From the NCBI GenBank assembly GCA_017550145.1, contig JAFZQG010000012.1, forward strand, positions 1-64,000: a stretch of DNA of 64,000 bases. The letters run 5' to 3'. The position numbers and the translations under genes are program-made. This document shows, piece after piece, positions 30,937 through 40,339 of this stretch; position 1 is the stretch's first letter; each line of letters begins with the position of its first letter. The notes beneath the pieces were generated by a model, which worked only from the letters and a program-made list of their open reading frames with translations, searched no databases and had not been told where the DNA came from. Source of the stretch: Erysipelotrichaceae bacterium. Its GTDB lineage: Bacteria; Bacillota_I; Bacilli_A; Erysipelotrichales; Erysipelotrichaceae.

Positions 30937-31598
30937 TGAGATTTAATATTGCGATTGACGGACCGAGCGCTGCCGGCAAATCCACGATTGCGGATATTCT
31001 GGCTGAAAGACTGGGATATACCCATCTGGATACAGGTGCAATGTATCGGGCTGTAGCATATTCTGCCTTGAATAAAGGCATTGCCTATGACGATGAAGAA
31101 AACATCGTCAAAATGATCGAAGAAATGGATCTCGAGATGCCTGCGGATGGCAGAGTTATTCTTGAAGGAAATGATATTTCTGAAGAGATCCGTAAGAATG
31201 AGATATCTATGGGTGCTTCCGATGTTTCCAAGCTGGAAGGCTGCCGTAAGGCTCTGGTAGCTATGCAGCAGAAGATCTGTGCCGATGGAGGATATATCCT
31301 CGACGGCAGAGATATCGGAACGGTCGTTTTAAAGGATGCGCCGGTAAAGATTTATATGGTCGCATCACCGGAAGCCAGAGCCGAAAGAAGAGTCAAACAG
31401 AATCTTAAAAAAGGTCTGGAAGCCGATTATGAAACGATCCTGGAAGATATCAAGAAAAGAGATTACCAGGATATGCACCGTGAACATTCCCCATTAACCA
31501 AAGCGGAAGATGCGGTGGAAATCGATACCTCCTATATGACGATCGAAGAAGTTGTCACCAGAGTCATGGAGATCATCGAAGAAAAAACAGGAGTTTAA
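30936..31598 (+). CDS. cmk: Cytidylate kinase
   Basis: 220 residues. P-loop GPSAAGKST at the N-terminus, HLDTGAMYRAVA, DGRDIGTVVL, and the KRDYQDMHREHSPL lid region are diagnostic for bacterial CMP/dCMP kinase. It phosphorylates CMP and dCMP with ATP. The start codon shares its A with the upstream TGA (TGATG), so translation is coupled. cmk-der adjacency is usual in Firmicutes, although rpsA-like genes often found between them are absent. Confidence 0.95.
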   Translation: MRFNIAIDGPSAAGKSTIADILAERLGYTHLDTGAMYRAVAYSALNKGIAYDDEENIVKMIEEMDLEMPADGRVILEGNDISEEIRKNEISMGASDVSKLEGCRKALVAMQQKICADGGYILDGRDIGTVVLKDAPVKIYMVASPEARAERRVKQNLKKGLEADYETILEDIKKRDYQDMHREHSPLTKAEDAVEIDTSYMTIEEVVTRVMEIIEEKTGV

Positions 31599-31599
31599 T

Positions 31600-32913
31600 A
31601 TGATAGATGGAACTGTCGCAATCGTTGGTAGACCCAATGTCGGTAAGTCGACAGTTTTTAATAGGATGCTGGAAGAAAGAGTATCGATCGTTGAAGATAC
31701 CCCAGGCGTTACCAGAGACAGAATCTATGGTGATTGCCAATGGCTGTCCAAAACCTACAGACTGATCGATACCGGCGGTATTCAGATCGAGGATGTGCCT
31801 TTCCAGAAGGAAATCAATGCCCAGGTGGAAATTGCCATCGAAGAAGCCGATGTCATTATTTTTCTTACTGACGGTAAAACCGGATTAACCAACGACGACG
31901 AATATATCGCGAGATTACTGCAGCGCAGTAAGAAGCCGGTCATACTGGCCGTAAATAAGATCGATGATTATTCCAAGATCAATGATATCTATGAATACTA
32001 CAATCTGGGTATCGGTGATCCGATTGCCGTTTCGGGTGTACATGGAATCGGTATCGGTGATCTATTGGATAAAGTTGTCGAACTTATGCCGGAAAAGCAG
32101 ATCGATGAATATGAAGGTATGATCAAGTTTGCGGTTATCGGCAGACCTAATGTCGGTAAATCTTCATTGACCAATGCTTTCCTGAAACAGGAAAGAGTCA
32201 TCGTTTCAGATATCGAAGGAACGACCAGAGATGCGATTGATACGGTCTTTGAAGCCAATGGGAAGAACTATGTCGTCATCGATACAGCCGGAATCAGAAA
32301 AAGAGGAAAGATCTTTGAATCGGTCGAAAAGTATTCAGTCTTAAGAGCCAAAGCTGCGATTGAAAGAAGCGATCTGGCTCTGGTGCTGCTGGATGGTTCA
32401 ACCGGTATTATTGAACAGGATAAACATGTCGCCGGTCTGGCACATGAAGCCAAGAAGGGCGTAATCATCGTCTATAACAAATGGGATCTTGTAGATAAAG
32501 ATGATAAGACGATGGCCAATATCACCAAGGAGATCAGAAAACAGTTTGTCTATCTGGATTATGCGCCGATCGCGTTTGTCTCCGCTAAAGAGAATAAACG
32601 CATCGATACATTATTACCGTTAATCGATCTGGTCTATGAAAATCTGAATAAGCGCATTAAGACCAATGTCATAAATGAAGTAATACTTGATGCGCAGCTG
32701 GCCAATCCGGCTAAACCGCATAATGGCAAGAAGCTGAAGATCTATTATGCATCGCAGGTATCATCGGCTCCTTGTACGATTGTATTATTCGTAAATGATC
32801 CGGAGCTCATGCATTTCTCATATGAGCGATATATAGAAAACAAGCTTCGTGAAGCCTTCGGATTTGAAGGTATTCCGATTCAGATAATCTGCCGTAAACG
32901 TCCGGAAAAGTGA
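31600..32913 (+). CDS. der: Ribosome-assembly GTPase Der (EngA)
   Basis: 437 residues with two tandem GTPase domains, each with a GRPNVGKS P-loop (residues about 9 and 183), switch motifs (DTPGVTRDRIYG; DIEGTTRDAIDT), NKxD motifs (NKIDD; NKWDL), and a C-terminal KH-like domain. Der acts in 50S subunit maturation. ATG 31600 is chosen for the AGGAG SD; a frame extending upstream overlaps cmk and has no SD. A terminator follows. Confidence 0.96.
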   Translation: MIDGTVAIVGRPNVGKSTVFNRMLEERVSIVEDTPGVTRDRIYGDCQWLSKTYRLIDTGGIQIEDVPFQKEINAQVEIAIEEADVIIFLTDGKTGLTNDDEYIARLLQRSKKPVILAVNKIDDYSKINDIYEYYNLGIGDPIAVSGVHGIGIGDLLDKVVELMPEKQIDEYEGMIKFAVIGRPNVGKSSLTNAFLKQERVIVSDIEGTTRDAIDTVFEANGKNYVVIDTAGIRKRGKIFESVEKYSVLRAKAAIERSDLALVLLDGSTGIIEQDKHVAGLAHEAKKGVIIVYNKWDLVDKDDKTMANITKEIRKQFVYLDYAPIAFVSAKENKRIDTLLPLIDLVYENLNKRIKTNVINEVILDAQLANPAKPHNGKKLKIYYASQVSSAPCTIVLFVNDPELMHFSYERYIENKLREAFGFEGIPIQIICRKRPEK

Positions 32914-32943
32914 AGAAGTCCTCATTGGATTTCTTCTTTTTTT
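32912..32943 (+). terminator. Intrinsic terminator after der
   Basis: GAAGAAGTCC (32912-32921) pairs with GGATTTCTTC (32927-32936) with one G-T pair, loop TCATT, and runs into seven T. Confidence 0.85.
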
Positions 32944-33006
32944 AGAAGTAATAGTTGATAGGAATAAAAAGTACAACAGATTTGAAATATATGGTGAAAA
33001 ATATAA

Positions 33007-33045
33007 TTCTTATTTCAGAAAGTTCTTTACTTTCTGAAATAAGAA
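33007..33045. repeat. 16-bp perfect hairpin in the der/PBP gap
   Basis: TTCTTATTTCAGAAAG (33007-33022) and CTTTCTGAAATAAGAA (33030-33045) are exact inverses around TTCTTTA. It lacks a T tract, so it is not a plain terminator. The 242-bp gap also holds the der terminator and two more terminator-like stems but no credible gene. Confidence 0.6.
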
Positions 33046-33078
33046 ATGTTGCGCAAATTCATTTTGGTTTTTCCAAAC

Positions 33079-33110
33079 AAACAGGGGATATGAACAGTTC
33101 CCCTGTTTTT
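33079..33110 (+). terminator. Second plus-strand terminator in the der/PBP gap
   Basis: AAACAGGGGA (33079-33088) pairs with TCCCCTGTTT (33099-33108), followed by more T. As der already has a terminator 140 bp upstream, this one may end a separate small transcript. Confidence 0.7.
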
Positions 33111-33115
33111 ATTCG

Positions 33116-33150
33116 AATAAAAAAGCCCACAACTTTTAGTTGTGAGCTTT
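33116..33150 (-). terminator. Terminator of the class A PBP gene
   Basis: On the minus strand AAAGC-x-CACAAC pairs with GTTGTG-x-GCTTT around TAAAA and runs into six T, right after the PBP stop codon. Confidence 0.8.
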
Positions 33151-33154
33151 GATA

Positions 33155-36100
33155 CTATCCAGCAGCGATGGTTATGCAGGCTTGTGATGTTACACCCGCA
33201 GGCATTACACAGGCCGTAACCTTTGAACCGCCGATGCCTTCAGAGAAGGCCAGTTCATCCGTTGCCCCGGTTATGACTTCACCGGTATCGGAAGTGATCG
33301 TATAGATGTATGGTGGATTAGCTCCGCCGGAATAGATTGCTGTCCAGTGCGGGAACCAGATCCTGCCGGTCGCATAGGTTGTTTCATCATAGGCGTTGGT
33401 CGAAGACAAATCACATGCTTCACCGACGCAGAAGTCATTGGCTCCGCCATATGCACCGAATGTGACAAATACCGTTGAACCATCATATGAACCGTTAAGT
33501 CCACCGATGCCTCCGGAAATGTATTTCTTGGTGTTTCTGGCTGTTTCCAGAGCTTCATTTACAGAAACCAGTGGTTTCTTATCCAGAGCCTGTTTACTGA
33601 TATAGCCGGTTACGGTCATATAACCGCCACCCGGTTCAGCGTATGGATACGCACCTTTGACATGAGTTATTTCGACAACAGTATCAGGTTTTTCTAACGG
33701 TGTATACGGATCGTATTCACCCAGATGGTGGGTCTCTAGTTCATCGAGAAGTAACGAGACGATCTGAGACTTGGTGTTTTCCTGATATTCGGCCTGCGTG
33801 AAGTAGGCACCTTTTTCCAGCTTGTCATAGCCGGTCCAGCAGGAGATCGTGTATTTGTTTGTCTGCATGACCAGCCAGCTGTCTTTGGTTGAACCTTCCG
33901 GGATGCCGTAATCTAAGCCTGCATCACCCCAGTCGGTCGTACCGGTCTTACCGTAAAGCGGATAATCTCTACCACGCTTGCAGTACCACATCAGTGATGA
34001 GAAATCACCGATCATGTTGTATCGTTCAAGATAGGCGACCATCCAGGCTGTTTCTTTGGAGATGGCTTGGGTACCCTGCGTATCCGCAACGAAGTTATCG
34101 CGTGTCTTATCGTTATAGACGATATAGTTTACGGTATGAGGTTTGATATATCTTCCGCCGTTGATGAACATCGCATGTGCACCAGCGAGCTGCAATGGAG
34201 TTACGAGACATCTGTTTCCGCCGATTGCAAACTGCAGGTCGAAGTCGGCATAATCGAACTTGAAGCCGATCGAATTCATATAATCGACAACTGCTTCTTC
34301 ACCGATTTCATCGACTACGGCTGCCAGAGCCTGAACGGCCGGAGTATTCTGCGAACGTCCTAACGCTTCCGTCATCAGCATATCTCCATAGTAACGGTGA
34401 TCGTAGTTGGAGATCAGGACATTACCGTCATAGAGGTAATACGGCTGATCGGTAAAGGTATGGGATGTCGCATAACCGAGTTTATCGATACATAACGCAT
34501 AGTCGATAACCGGTTTGATTGAGGAACCAGGATTTAGATAGGCGCTGGTCGCTCTGTTGAACTGACGGGCTGATTCGGTTTCACCTCTTCCTCCACCCAG
34601 AGCTTCGATCGCACCGTTCTGGTTATCCATGACGACGACCGCACTCTGACAGAGTTCATTAGGGAACTCGAGTCCGACATATTCTTCTTCGTTCTGCATA
34701 TCATACAGGTATTCCTGCATGTAGGCATTCATATTGGTGTGGATCTCCATACCGACTTCGTATGGGCTCTCACCGGTTGTTTCAATTACTTCATCGATGA
34801 CCGCATCGATGTAATCCTGATACTTGTCATTGGTTTCCGCAAAGTTATCGGAAATGCCTGACAGGAGGTCTTCCATTCTGACGGATTTGGCCAGATTGGC
34901 TTCCGTTTCGGAGATATATCCGTGCATGACCATCAGATCAAGAACTTCATCACGTCTGTCATAGGCGTTCTGCAGATAATTGATATCAGGATCAAGATAA
35001 TAGTTATCTTCCTTGTATAAATCGTTATAAGGATTGTAGGTATTCGGGGAGTTGATCAGACCGGCCAGGAAGGCTGCTTCCGGAAGGTTGAGGTTTTCCG
35101 CGGATTTACCGAAGTAGTACTGTGCCGCTTTTTCGACACCACGGATATTGTTTCCGTAATTGACTTTGTTTATATACATCGCCAGGATTTCCTGTTTCGG
35201 AGTCTTGACGATGTTTTCAAGTTCCAGTGACAGGACGATTTCCTGCATCTTTCTCTTGATACCGGACATACCGCTACGCGCAGCGATCGTTGACTGATCA
35301 TCCGCATCGATGGAGTAGTAGGTATTCTTGATCAGCTGCATCGTGACTGTCGAACCGCCTTGCGAGAAGTCTCTGGTTCTGAAGTTGGCAATGGCTGCCG
35401 CGGTGAATCGCGGGATATCGAAGCCCATGTGTTCAAAGAAACGGGAGTCCTCGATGGCCAAGAAGGCATCGATAAGACAGTTAGGCATTCTTGTATAGGA
35501 GATGTTTTCTCTAAGATACATGCCCAGTTCCATGATCTTGTTGTCATCAGAGTCATAGACCGTTGTGGAATCCGGTGATACCAGATCTTCAACGTTCAAT
35601 GTCGGTTTGTCTTCACAGAGTTTATAGGCGAAGACACCGGCTGCGATGACACCGCATATTCCAAGGAAGAGGACGATACAGGTGAGGATGGCCAGCAGGA
35701 ATACCGGAATCGAAGCTTTAGGTCTTTTGACTTTTTCTTTCTTCTCCTTGACCGGCTTATTGTTCTTGATCGCGTTGTCGGCTGTTTTAACGGCCGCAAT
35801 TCTTTCTTTTTCGATCTTCTCCTGGACTCTCTTTTCCTTCCGGGCGTTTCTTTCTTCTTTGAACTTAGCCAGTTTTTCGGCTAAGACATTTTTCTTTTTT
35901 ACCGGTTTTTCTTTTACCGGTTCACTTGTAACCGGAGGAACAGCTGTTTCTTCAATTCTGTTTCCTTTTTCCATTTCTCTGATCTGTGTCTCACTGATCA
36001 GAGGGGCAGGTGTTTCTTCGACTTTGTTTTCACTAATTATCGGAGTGATTGTTTCTTTGTTTTCAGCTGTTTTATCTTCTATAACCAATGGTGTAACTAC

Positions 36101-36301
36101 CTCTTCATTTATTTCGTTTCTGACTGGCGGGACAAACTCATCTACAGTCTCGTAAGTCTCATCTCTGACAGGATAAAAAGTTTCGCCTGGATAGGTGAAT
36201 TCATCTTTTTTCTCGCGGTGTTTCAGCGCTCTGCGCTTGATGATGTTGATACCGCGTTCCTGTGATTCGTTAAGTTCTGTCTCTTTTTTCATACAACTCA
36301 T
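33155..36301 (-). CDS. Class A penicillin-binding protein with long cytoplasmic tail
   Basis: 1048 residues. Residues 1-195 are charged and Pro/Glu/Lys-rich, probably disordered and cytoplasmic. One membrane helix follows (about 196-228). A GT51 transglycosylase domain has EDSRFFEHMGFD, FSQGGSTVTMQL and KRKMQEIVLSLELE. The transpeptidase domain has the serine motif SSIKP, SQN, and KTGTTDWGD. A C-terminal extension (about 890-1048) is rich in Gly/Thr/Tyr. It polymerises and crosslinks peptidoglycan. No SD; TATAGT (36308-36313) lies exactly 6 bases before ATG 36301, and ATG 36292 is an alternative start. Confidence 0.92.
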   Translation of the reverse strand: MSCMKKETELNESQERGINIIKRRALKHREKKDEFTYPGETFYPVRDETYETVDEFVPPVRNEINEEVVTPLVIEDKTAENKETITPIISENKVEETPAPLISETQIREMEKGNRIEETAVPPVTSEPVKEKPVKKKNVLAEKLAKFKEERNARKEKRVQEKIEKERIAAVKTADNAIKNNKPVKEKKEKVKRPKASIPVFLLAILTCIVLFLGICGVIAAGVFAYKLCEDKPTLNVEDLVSPDSTTVYDSDDNKIMELGMYLRENISYTRMPNCLIDAFLAIEDSRFFEHMGFDIPRFTAAAIANFRTRDFSQGGSTVTMQLIKNTYYSIDADDQSTIAARSGMSGIKRKMQEIVLSLELENIVKTPKQEILAMYINKVNYGNNIRGVEKAAQYYFGKSAENLNLPEAAFLAGLINSPNTYNPYNDLYKEDNYYLDPDINYLQNAYDRRDEVLDLMVMHGYISETEANLAKSVRMEDLLSGISDNFAETNDKYQDYIDAVIDEVIETTGESPYEVGMEIHTNMNAYMQEYLYDMQNEEEYVGLEFPNELCQSAVVVMDNQNGAIEALGGGRGETESARQFNRATSAYLNPGSSIKPVIDYALCIDKLGYATSHTFTDQPYYLYDGNVLISNYDHRYYGDMLMTEALGRSQNTPAVQALAAVVDEIGEEAVVDYMNSIGFKFDYADFDLQFAIGGNRCLVTPLQLAGAHAMFINGGRYIKPHTVNYIVYNDKTRDNFVADTQGTQAISKETAWMVAYLERYNMIGDFSSLMWYCKRGRDYPLYGKTGTTDWGDAGLDYGIPEGSTKDSWLVMQTNKYTISCWTGYDKLEKGAYFTQAEYQENTKSQIVSLLLDELETHHLGEYDPYTPLEKPDTVVEITHVKGAYPYAEPGGGYMTVTGYISKQALDKKPLVSVNEALETARNTKKYISGGIGGLNGSYDGSTVFVTFGAYGGANDFCVGEACDLSSTNAYDETTYATGRIWFPHWTAIYSGGANPPYIYTITSDTGEVITGATDELAFSEGIGGSKVTACVMPAGVTSQACITIAAG

Positions 36302-36307
36302 TATTAT

Positions 36308-36335
36308 ACTATATTCAGCCCATAAATGATATGAT
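36308..36335. promoter_or_regulatory. Divergent leaderless-type promoters (PBP and M24 peptidase)
   Basis: Minus strand: TATAGT (36308-36313), six bases, ATG 36301. Plus strand: extended TGA-TATGAT (hexamer 36330-36335), six bases, ATG 36342. The whole divergent intergenic region is 40 bp, so the two -10 elements are only 16 bp apart and the promoters must interfere with each other. Confidence 0.6.
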
Positions 36336-36341
36336 TAAGGC

Positions 36342-38099
36342 ATGATTAAAAAACGTTTAGAAGCCTTGAAAATGGCTATGAGAAAGGAAGGAATCGATGT
36401 CTATTACCTCAATACTTCCGATTATCATATGTCGGAATATGTGAGCGATTTTTTTCATACGATCGCTTATTTTTCAGGTTTTACCGGCTCACTGGCAACT
36501 TTATTAGTTACTACAGAAGATACATACATCTTTGTGGACGGCCGTTATCACACTCAGGCAGATAAACAGTGCCTTCAAAACGGTATAAAAGTCGTCAAAC
36601 TCGGTTTGGAAGGTTCCCTGGAACCGTTGGCTTTTATTGCGAAGCATTATTCCTCTAAAGTTATCGGTCTTGATGGCCGCAGGACCAGCGTCAGATTCGC
36701 CAAAGCCTTAAAAGAAAAGAAAATCAAAGTAAAGAGTATTGATCTGTATTCGGATTTAATCGAAAACCGTCCGGCTTTAGGCAATGATCCGATCAGAGAA
36801 ATCGATATCAGATATGCCGGTTTATCACGAAAAAAGAAACTGGAAATGGTGAAATACTGTCTATCGGATAAGGTTCATCTGGTGAATAATCTAGAATCGA
36901 TTGCCTATCTGCTTAATCTGCGCAGTAACGATATTAAATATACTCCGGTATTTTATTCATATATGGTCATCATGGATGAGGATGTCTATCTCTTTGCGGA
37001 TGTGAAACGTTTTGAAGCGGATTTGCTGGAAAGATTATATGATGACGGAGTCATAATCAGACCATACGATTCTTATTATGAGTTCCTATCAAAGATCAGA
37101 AACCGCAAGATCATTATCGATGAGAATAAGGTAAACTATGAGACATATCTTAGTATCAGCGGCAATTTCAATAAGATCTACGATATGCGTTCGATCATCG
37201 AAGATATGAAAGCTGTTAAGAATCCTGTAGAACAGGAGAATATTAGACTGGCTCATATATATGACGGTGTGGCAGTCTTGAGATTTCTGATGTGGGTGGA
37301 TGGAATTGATAAGACTACGGTCAGTGAATATGACGTTGCGGAAAAGATCAATTCCTTCAGAAAAGAGTACAAGGCCAATGATCTGAGTTTCAGTTCGATT
37401 GTGTCATGTAACGAGAATGCGGCGATCATCCATTATTCTCCTGAAAAGGATAAGGCAAAGATGCTGGAGAATAAGGGAATCCTCTTATTCGATACCGGTG
37501 GCCAGTACGATGAAGGTACGACCGATATCACCAGAACTGTAGCTTTGGGTGAAGTCGATCCGGAAGTAAAAAAGCATTTTACATTGGTATTAAAATCAAT
37601 GTTCAATCTGAGTGAAATAAAGTTCCTGAAGGGAGTTAACGGTGCTCAGCTCGATATCCTGGCCCGCAAGGATCTGTGGGAATATGGTGTCGATTACCGT
37701 CACGGTACGGGACATGGGGTAGGCTATAACCTGGCCGTTCACGAAAGTCCTCCGAATATCCGTTTCCATCATACCGATGCGGGAACTGAACAATGTGAGA
37801 TCCTGCCGGGAATGGTATGTTCGGATGAACCGGGAATCTATTTTGAAGGAAAGTACGGTATCCGTTGCGAGAATATGATCCTCTGTGTTGAGGATGAGAA
37901 AAACGAATACGGTCAGTTTCTGAAGTTTGAAACACTGACCCTGGTACCGTTTGATTTCAAACTGATCGATAAAGAATATCTCGATGAAAAGACAATTAAA
38001 GTATTAAATAAATATCACGAAAGAGTCTACATAACACTCTTACCGTATCTGAATGAACAGGAAGCTCAATTCCTTAGAAAGCTGACGAAAGAAATATGA
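36342..38099 (+). CDS. M24-family Xaa-Pro aminopeptidase
   Basis: 585 residues, the long aminopeptidase P type. An N-terminal creatinase-like domain (SGFTGSLATLLVTTEDTYIFVDGRYHTQAD) and middle domain precede a pita-bread catalytic domain with all dinuclear metal ligands: D in LLFDTGGQY, D in GTTDITRT, H in HGTGHGVG, E in SDEPGIYFEG and E in RCENM. It removes N-terminal residues before proline. No SD; leaderless-type promoter. It overlaps xth by 4 bp. Confidence 0.92.
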   Translation: MIKKRLEALKMAMRKEGIDVYYLNTSDYHMSEYVSDFFHTIAYFSGFTGSLATLLVTTEDTYIFVDGRYHTQADKQCLQNGIKVVKLGLEGSLEPLAFIAKHYSSKVIGLDGRRTSVRFAKALKEKKIKVKSIDLYSDLIENRPALGNDPIREIDIRYAGLSRKKKLEMVKYCLSDKVHLVNNLESIAYLLNLRSNDIKYTPVFYSYMVIMDEDVYLFADVKRFEADLLERLYDDGVIIRPYDSYYEFLSKIRNRKIIIDENKVNYETYLSISGNFNKIYDMRSIIEDMKAVKNPVEQENIRLAHIYDGVAVLRFLMWVDGIDKTTVSEYDVAEKINSFRKEYKANDLSFSSIVSCNENAAIIHYSPEKDKAKMLENKGILLFDTGGQYDEGTTDITRTVALGEVDPEVKKHFTLVLKSMFNLSEIKFLKGVNGAQLDILARKDLWEYGVDYRHGTGHGVGYNLAVHESPPNIRFHHTDAGTEQCEILPGMVCSDEPGIYFEGKYGIRCENMILCVEDEKNEYGQFLKFETLTLVPFDFKLIDKEYLDEKTIKVLNKYHERVYITLLPYLNEQEAQFLRKLTKEI

Positions 38100-38845
38100 A
38101 ACTGATAAGCTGGAACGTCAATGGTTTAAGAGCCGTCATGTCCAAGGGCAACCTTATTCCTTTTATGAATGCGGAATGTCCCGACATCATGGCTTTTCAG
38201 GAAACAAAGATGCAGGAAGATCAGCTGAATTTCAATTTTGACGGTTATTTCCGTTATATGAATTCGGCCGAAAAGAAAGGCTATTCCGGAACGATGGTCT
38301 TAAGCAAGATCAAGCCTTTAAGTGTTGATTACGATATCAAAGGTGAGGATCATCCTAAAGAGGGAAGAGTCATTACCCTGGAATATGAAGATTTCTATTT
38401 TGTCTGTGCCTATGTGCCTAATTCCAAAGACGGTTTAAAAAGACTTGATTACCGTATGCACTGGGAAGATGATCTGAGAAAACATCTGATGAAACTGGAT
38501 AAGAAAAAACCGGTCATCTATACAGGAGATCTCAACGTGGCGCATAACGAGATCGATCTTAAGAATCCGGATGATAATCACTTCTCGGCCGGTTTCTCCG
38601 ATGAGGAAAGAGAAAAGTTCTCAAAACTTCTTTCTTCCGGCTTCAAGGATTCGTTCCGGGAGCTGTATCCGGAAACCGTCAAATATTCGTGGTGGTCATA
38701 CAGGACCAAGGCCAGAGAAAGAAATGCAGGCTGGAGAATCGATTACTTTGTTGTCTCCGACCGTTTGATGGATAAAGTAAAGGATTCGCTTATTTATAAC
38801 GATATCGAAGGCAGTGATCACTGCCCGATCGGATTAATCATTTAG
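38096..38845 (+). CDS. xth: Exodeoxyribonuclease III / AP endonuclease
   Basis: 249 residues of the exonuclease III family. Motifs: KLISWNVNGLRA, AFQETKMQ (metal-binding Glu), GDLNVAHNEIDL, and SDHCPIGL with the catalytic Asp-His. It nicks DNA at abasic sites during base-excision repair. Its ATG overlaps the M24 peptidase stop (ATGA), so expression is coupled. Confidence 0.94.
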   Translation: MKLISWNVNGLRAVMSKGNLIPFMNAECPDIMAFQETKMQEDQLNFNFDGYFRYMNSAEKKGYSGTMVLSKIKPLSVDYDIKGEDHPKEGRVITLEYEDFYFVCAYVPNSKDGLKRLDYRMHWEDDLRKHLMKLDKKKPVIYTGDLNVAHNEIDLKNPDDNHFSAGFSDEEREKFSKLLSSGFKDSFRELYPETVKYSWWSYRTKARERNAGWRIDYFVVSDRLMDKVKDSLIYNDIEGSDHCPIGLII

Positions 38846-38854
38846 GGGGGGAAT

Positions 38855-40204
38855 ATGGAAGTTAAGGAATTTATCGAAAACAATCTTGAAAACATGAAAG
38901 AAGACCTCAGAGAACTGGTATCTCTCAATACGGTCTACAGCGATGATGAAAAACCGTTCGGTTCCAATAACCGTAAAGTCCTAGAAAAGGCTCTGAAGCA
39001 GATGGAAGAGAAAGGTTTAAGACCGGAAAATGTCGACTACTACTGCGGATATGGCGAAACAGGTACAGGCGACAAGACTATCGGTATCCTCGCACATCTT
39101 GATGTGGTACCGGCAGGTGATGGCTGGGACAGTGATCCTTTCACCCTGACCGAAAAAGACGGCTTCCTGTATGGCCGTGGTGTATCTGATGACAAGGGTG
39201 CAGCGGTTGCGAGTATGTATGCATTAAAGTATCTGATCTCTGAAAACTATCCTTTCAAGAAAAGAGTAAGACTGATCCTGGGATGCAACGAGGAAACGGG
39301 TTCGAGATGTATAGCTCACTATGTCGAGAAGAAAGGCCATGTGGATTACGGTTTCACACCTGATGGAAACTTCCCTGGCATCTATGCGGAAAAGGGCATG
39401 TGCGGAGCGATGATCATCGCGAAGAATTCAAAGATCAAGGATATTCATGGCGGTGATGTCTCCAATGCGGTATGCAAGAGAATTGATGCTAGAGTAGAAA
39501 ACGGTTCCTTTGATGAAGACAAATTCAGAGCTTTCCTGGATGAACATAATGTCAAGTGTGATATAAACAAAGACGATGTCACCATGATAACCGTCTATGG
39601 TAAATCAGCTCACGCTTCGCTTCCGGAAGACGGCGTCAATGCGTTCAACCATTTCATGGAAGCATTATATGCAGCAGGATTCAAAGACAGTTTTACCGAC
39701 TGGTTCCATAAGTATTTCGGACTGGATCTCCATGGTGAGAAATTAGGTTATGAAACTTTGAAGGATGATATCACAAACACTTCGATCAACCTCGGTGTAG
39801 TAAAGATGAACGGTGAAGACATCAATGTAACACTGGACATGCGTTTCCCGGTCAAGACTACAGCTGATAAAGTTACGGCTTTACTGAATGTGAATGACGA
39901 GAACAATTCCATCGTTGTCGGACATACCGCTGAACCTTTATATTTCGATCAGAACAGTCCGATGATCAGCGCACTGAAGAGAGCTTATGTTGAAGTAACG
40001 GGTGATGATAAGACGCCGATGGAAGCAATTGGTGGCGGTACTTATGCCAAAGCGATCCATAACTGTATCGCCTGGGGCTGCGAATTTCCGGATGAAGCAA
40101 ACAACATCCATGGGGCAAATGAGAAGCTCGGTATCGAAAGCTGGAAGAAACAGGTTGAGTTATACATTAAAGCCATTCAGAATTTGAACGAAATAGAGGA
40201 ATAG
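38855..40204 (+). CDS. PepV-like M20 dipeptidase (Sapep family)
   Basis: 449 residues of the M20 metallopeptidase family. Metal ligands: HLDVVPAGDGWDSDPF (His, Asp), GRGVSDDKGAA (Asp), NEETGS (Glu pair) and the C-terminal GGGTYAKAIHNCIAWGCEFP segment. A lid domain is inserted around 190-300 (KSAHASLPEDGVNAF). It cleaves dipeptides in the cytoplasm, probably after uptake of short peptides, and may work with the M24 aminopeptidase two genes upstream. SD GGGGGG. Confidence 0.9.
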   Translation: MEVKEFIENNLENMKEDLRELVSLNTVYSDDEKPFGSNNRKVLEKALKQMEEKGLRPENVDYYCGYGETGTGDKTIGILAHLDVVPAGDGWDSDPFTLTEKDGFLYGRGVSDDKGAAVASMYALKYLISENYPFKKRVRLILGCNEETGSRCIAHYVEKKGHVDYGFTPDGNFPGIYAEKGMCGAMIIAKNSKIKDIHGGDVSNAVCKRIDARVENGSFDEDKFRAFLDEHNVKCDINKDDVTMITVYGKSAHASLPEDGVNAFNHFMEALYAAGFKDSFTDWFHKYFGLDLHGEKLGYETLKDDITNTSINLGVVKMNGEDINVTLDMRFPVKTTADKVTALLNVNDENNSIVVGHTAEPLYFDQNSPMISALKRAYVEVTGDDKTPMEAIGGGTYAKAIHNCIAWGCEFPDEANNIHGANEKLGIESWKKQVELYIKAIQNLNEIEE

Positions 40205-40234
40205 GTTATAATATAATTCCTTTCATATACTGGG

Positions 40235-40262
40235 AAAGAGTCACGGAAGTGGCTCTTTCTTT
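40235..40262 (+). terminator. Intrinsic terminator after the dipeptidase gene
   Basis: AAAGAGTCAC (40235-40244) pairs with GTGGCTCTTT (40249-40258) around a GGAA tetraloop, with T residues after. Confidence 0.85.
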
Positions 40263-40339
40263 ATCCGCATAATTATATACCGTTCTCTTCTCTATTCATA
40301 TCATTTCAGAGTCGTTTAATCTGATATAATTAAATCATC

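Noticed and set aside
32955-33152. 65-residue frame between der and the PBP gene
   Set aside because: It has no SD, runs through the 16-bp hairpin and two terminators, and reads as low-complexity.
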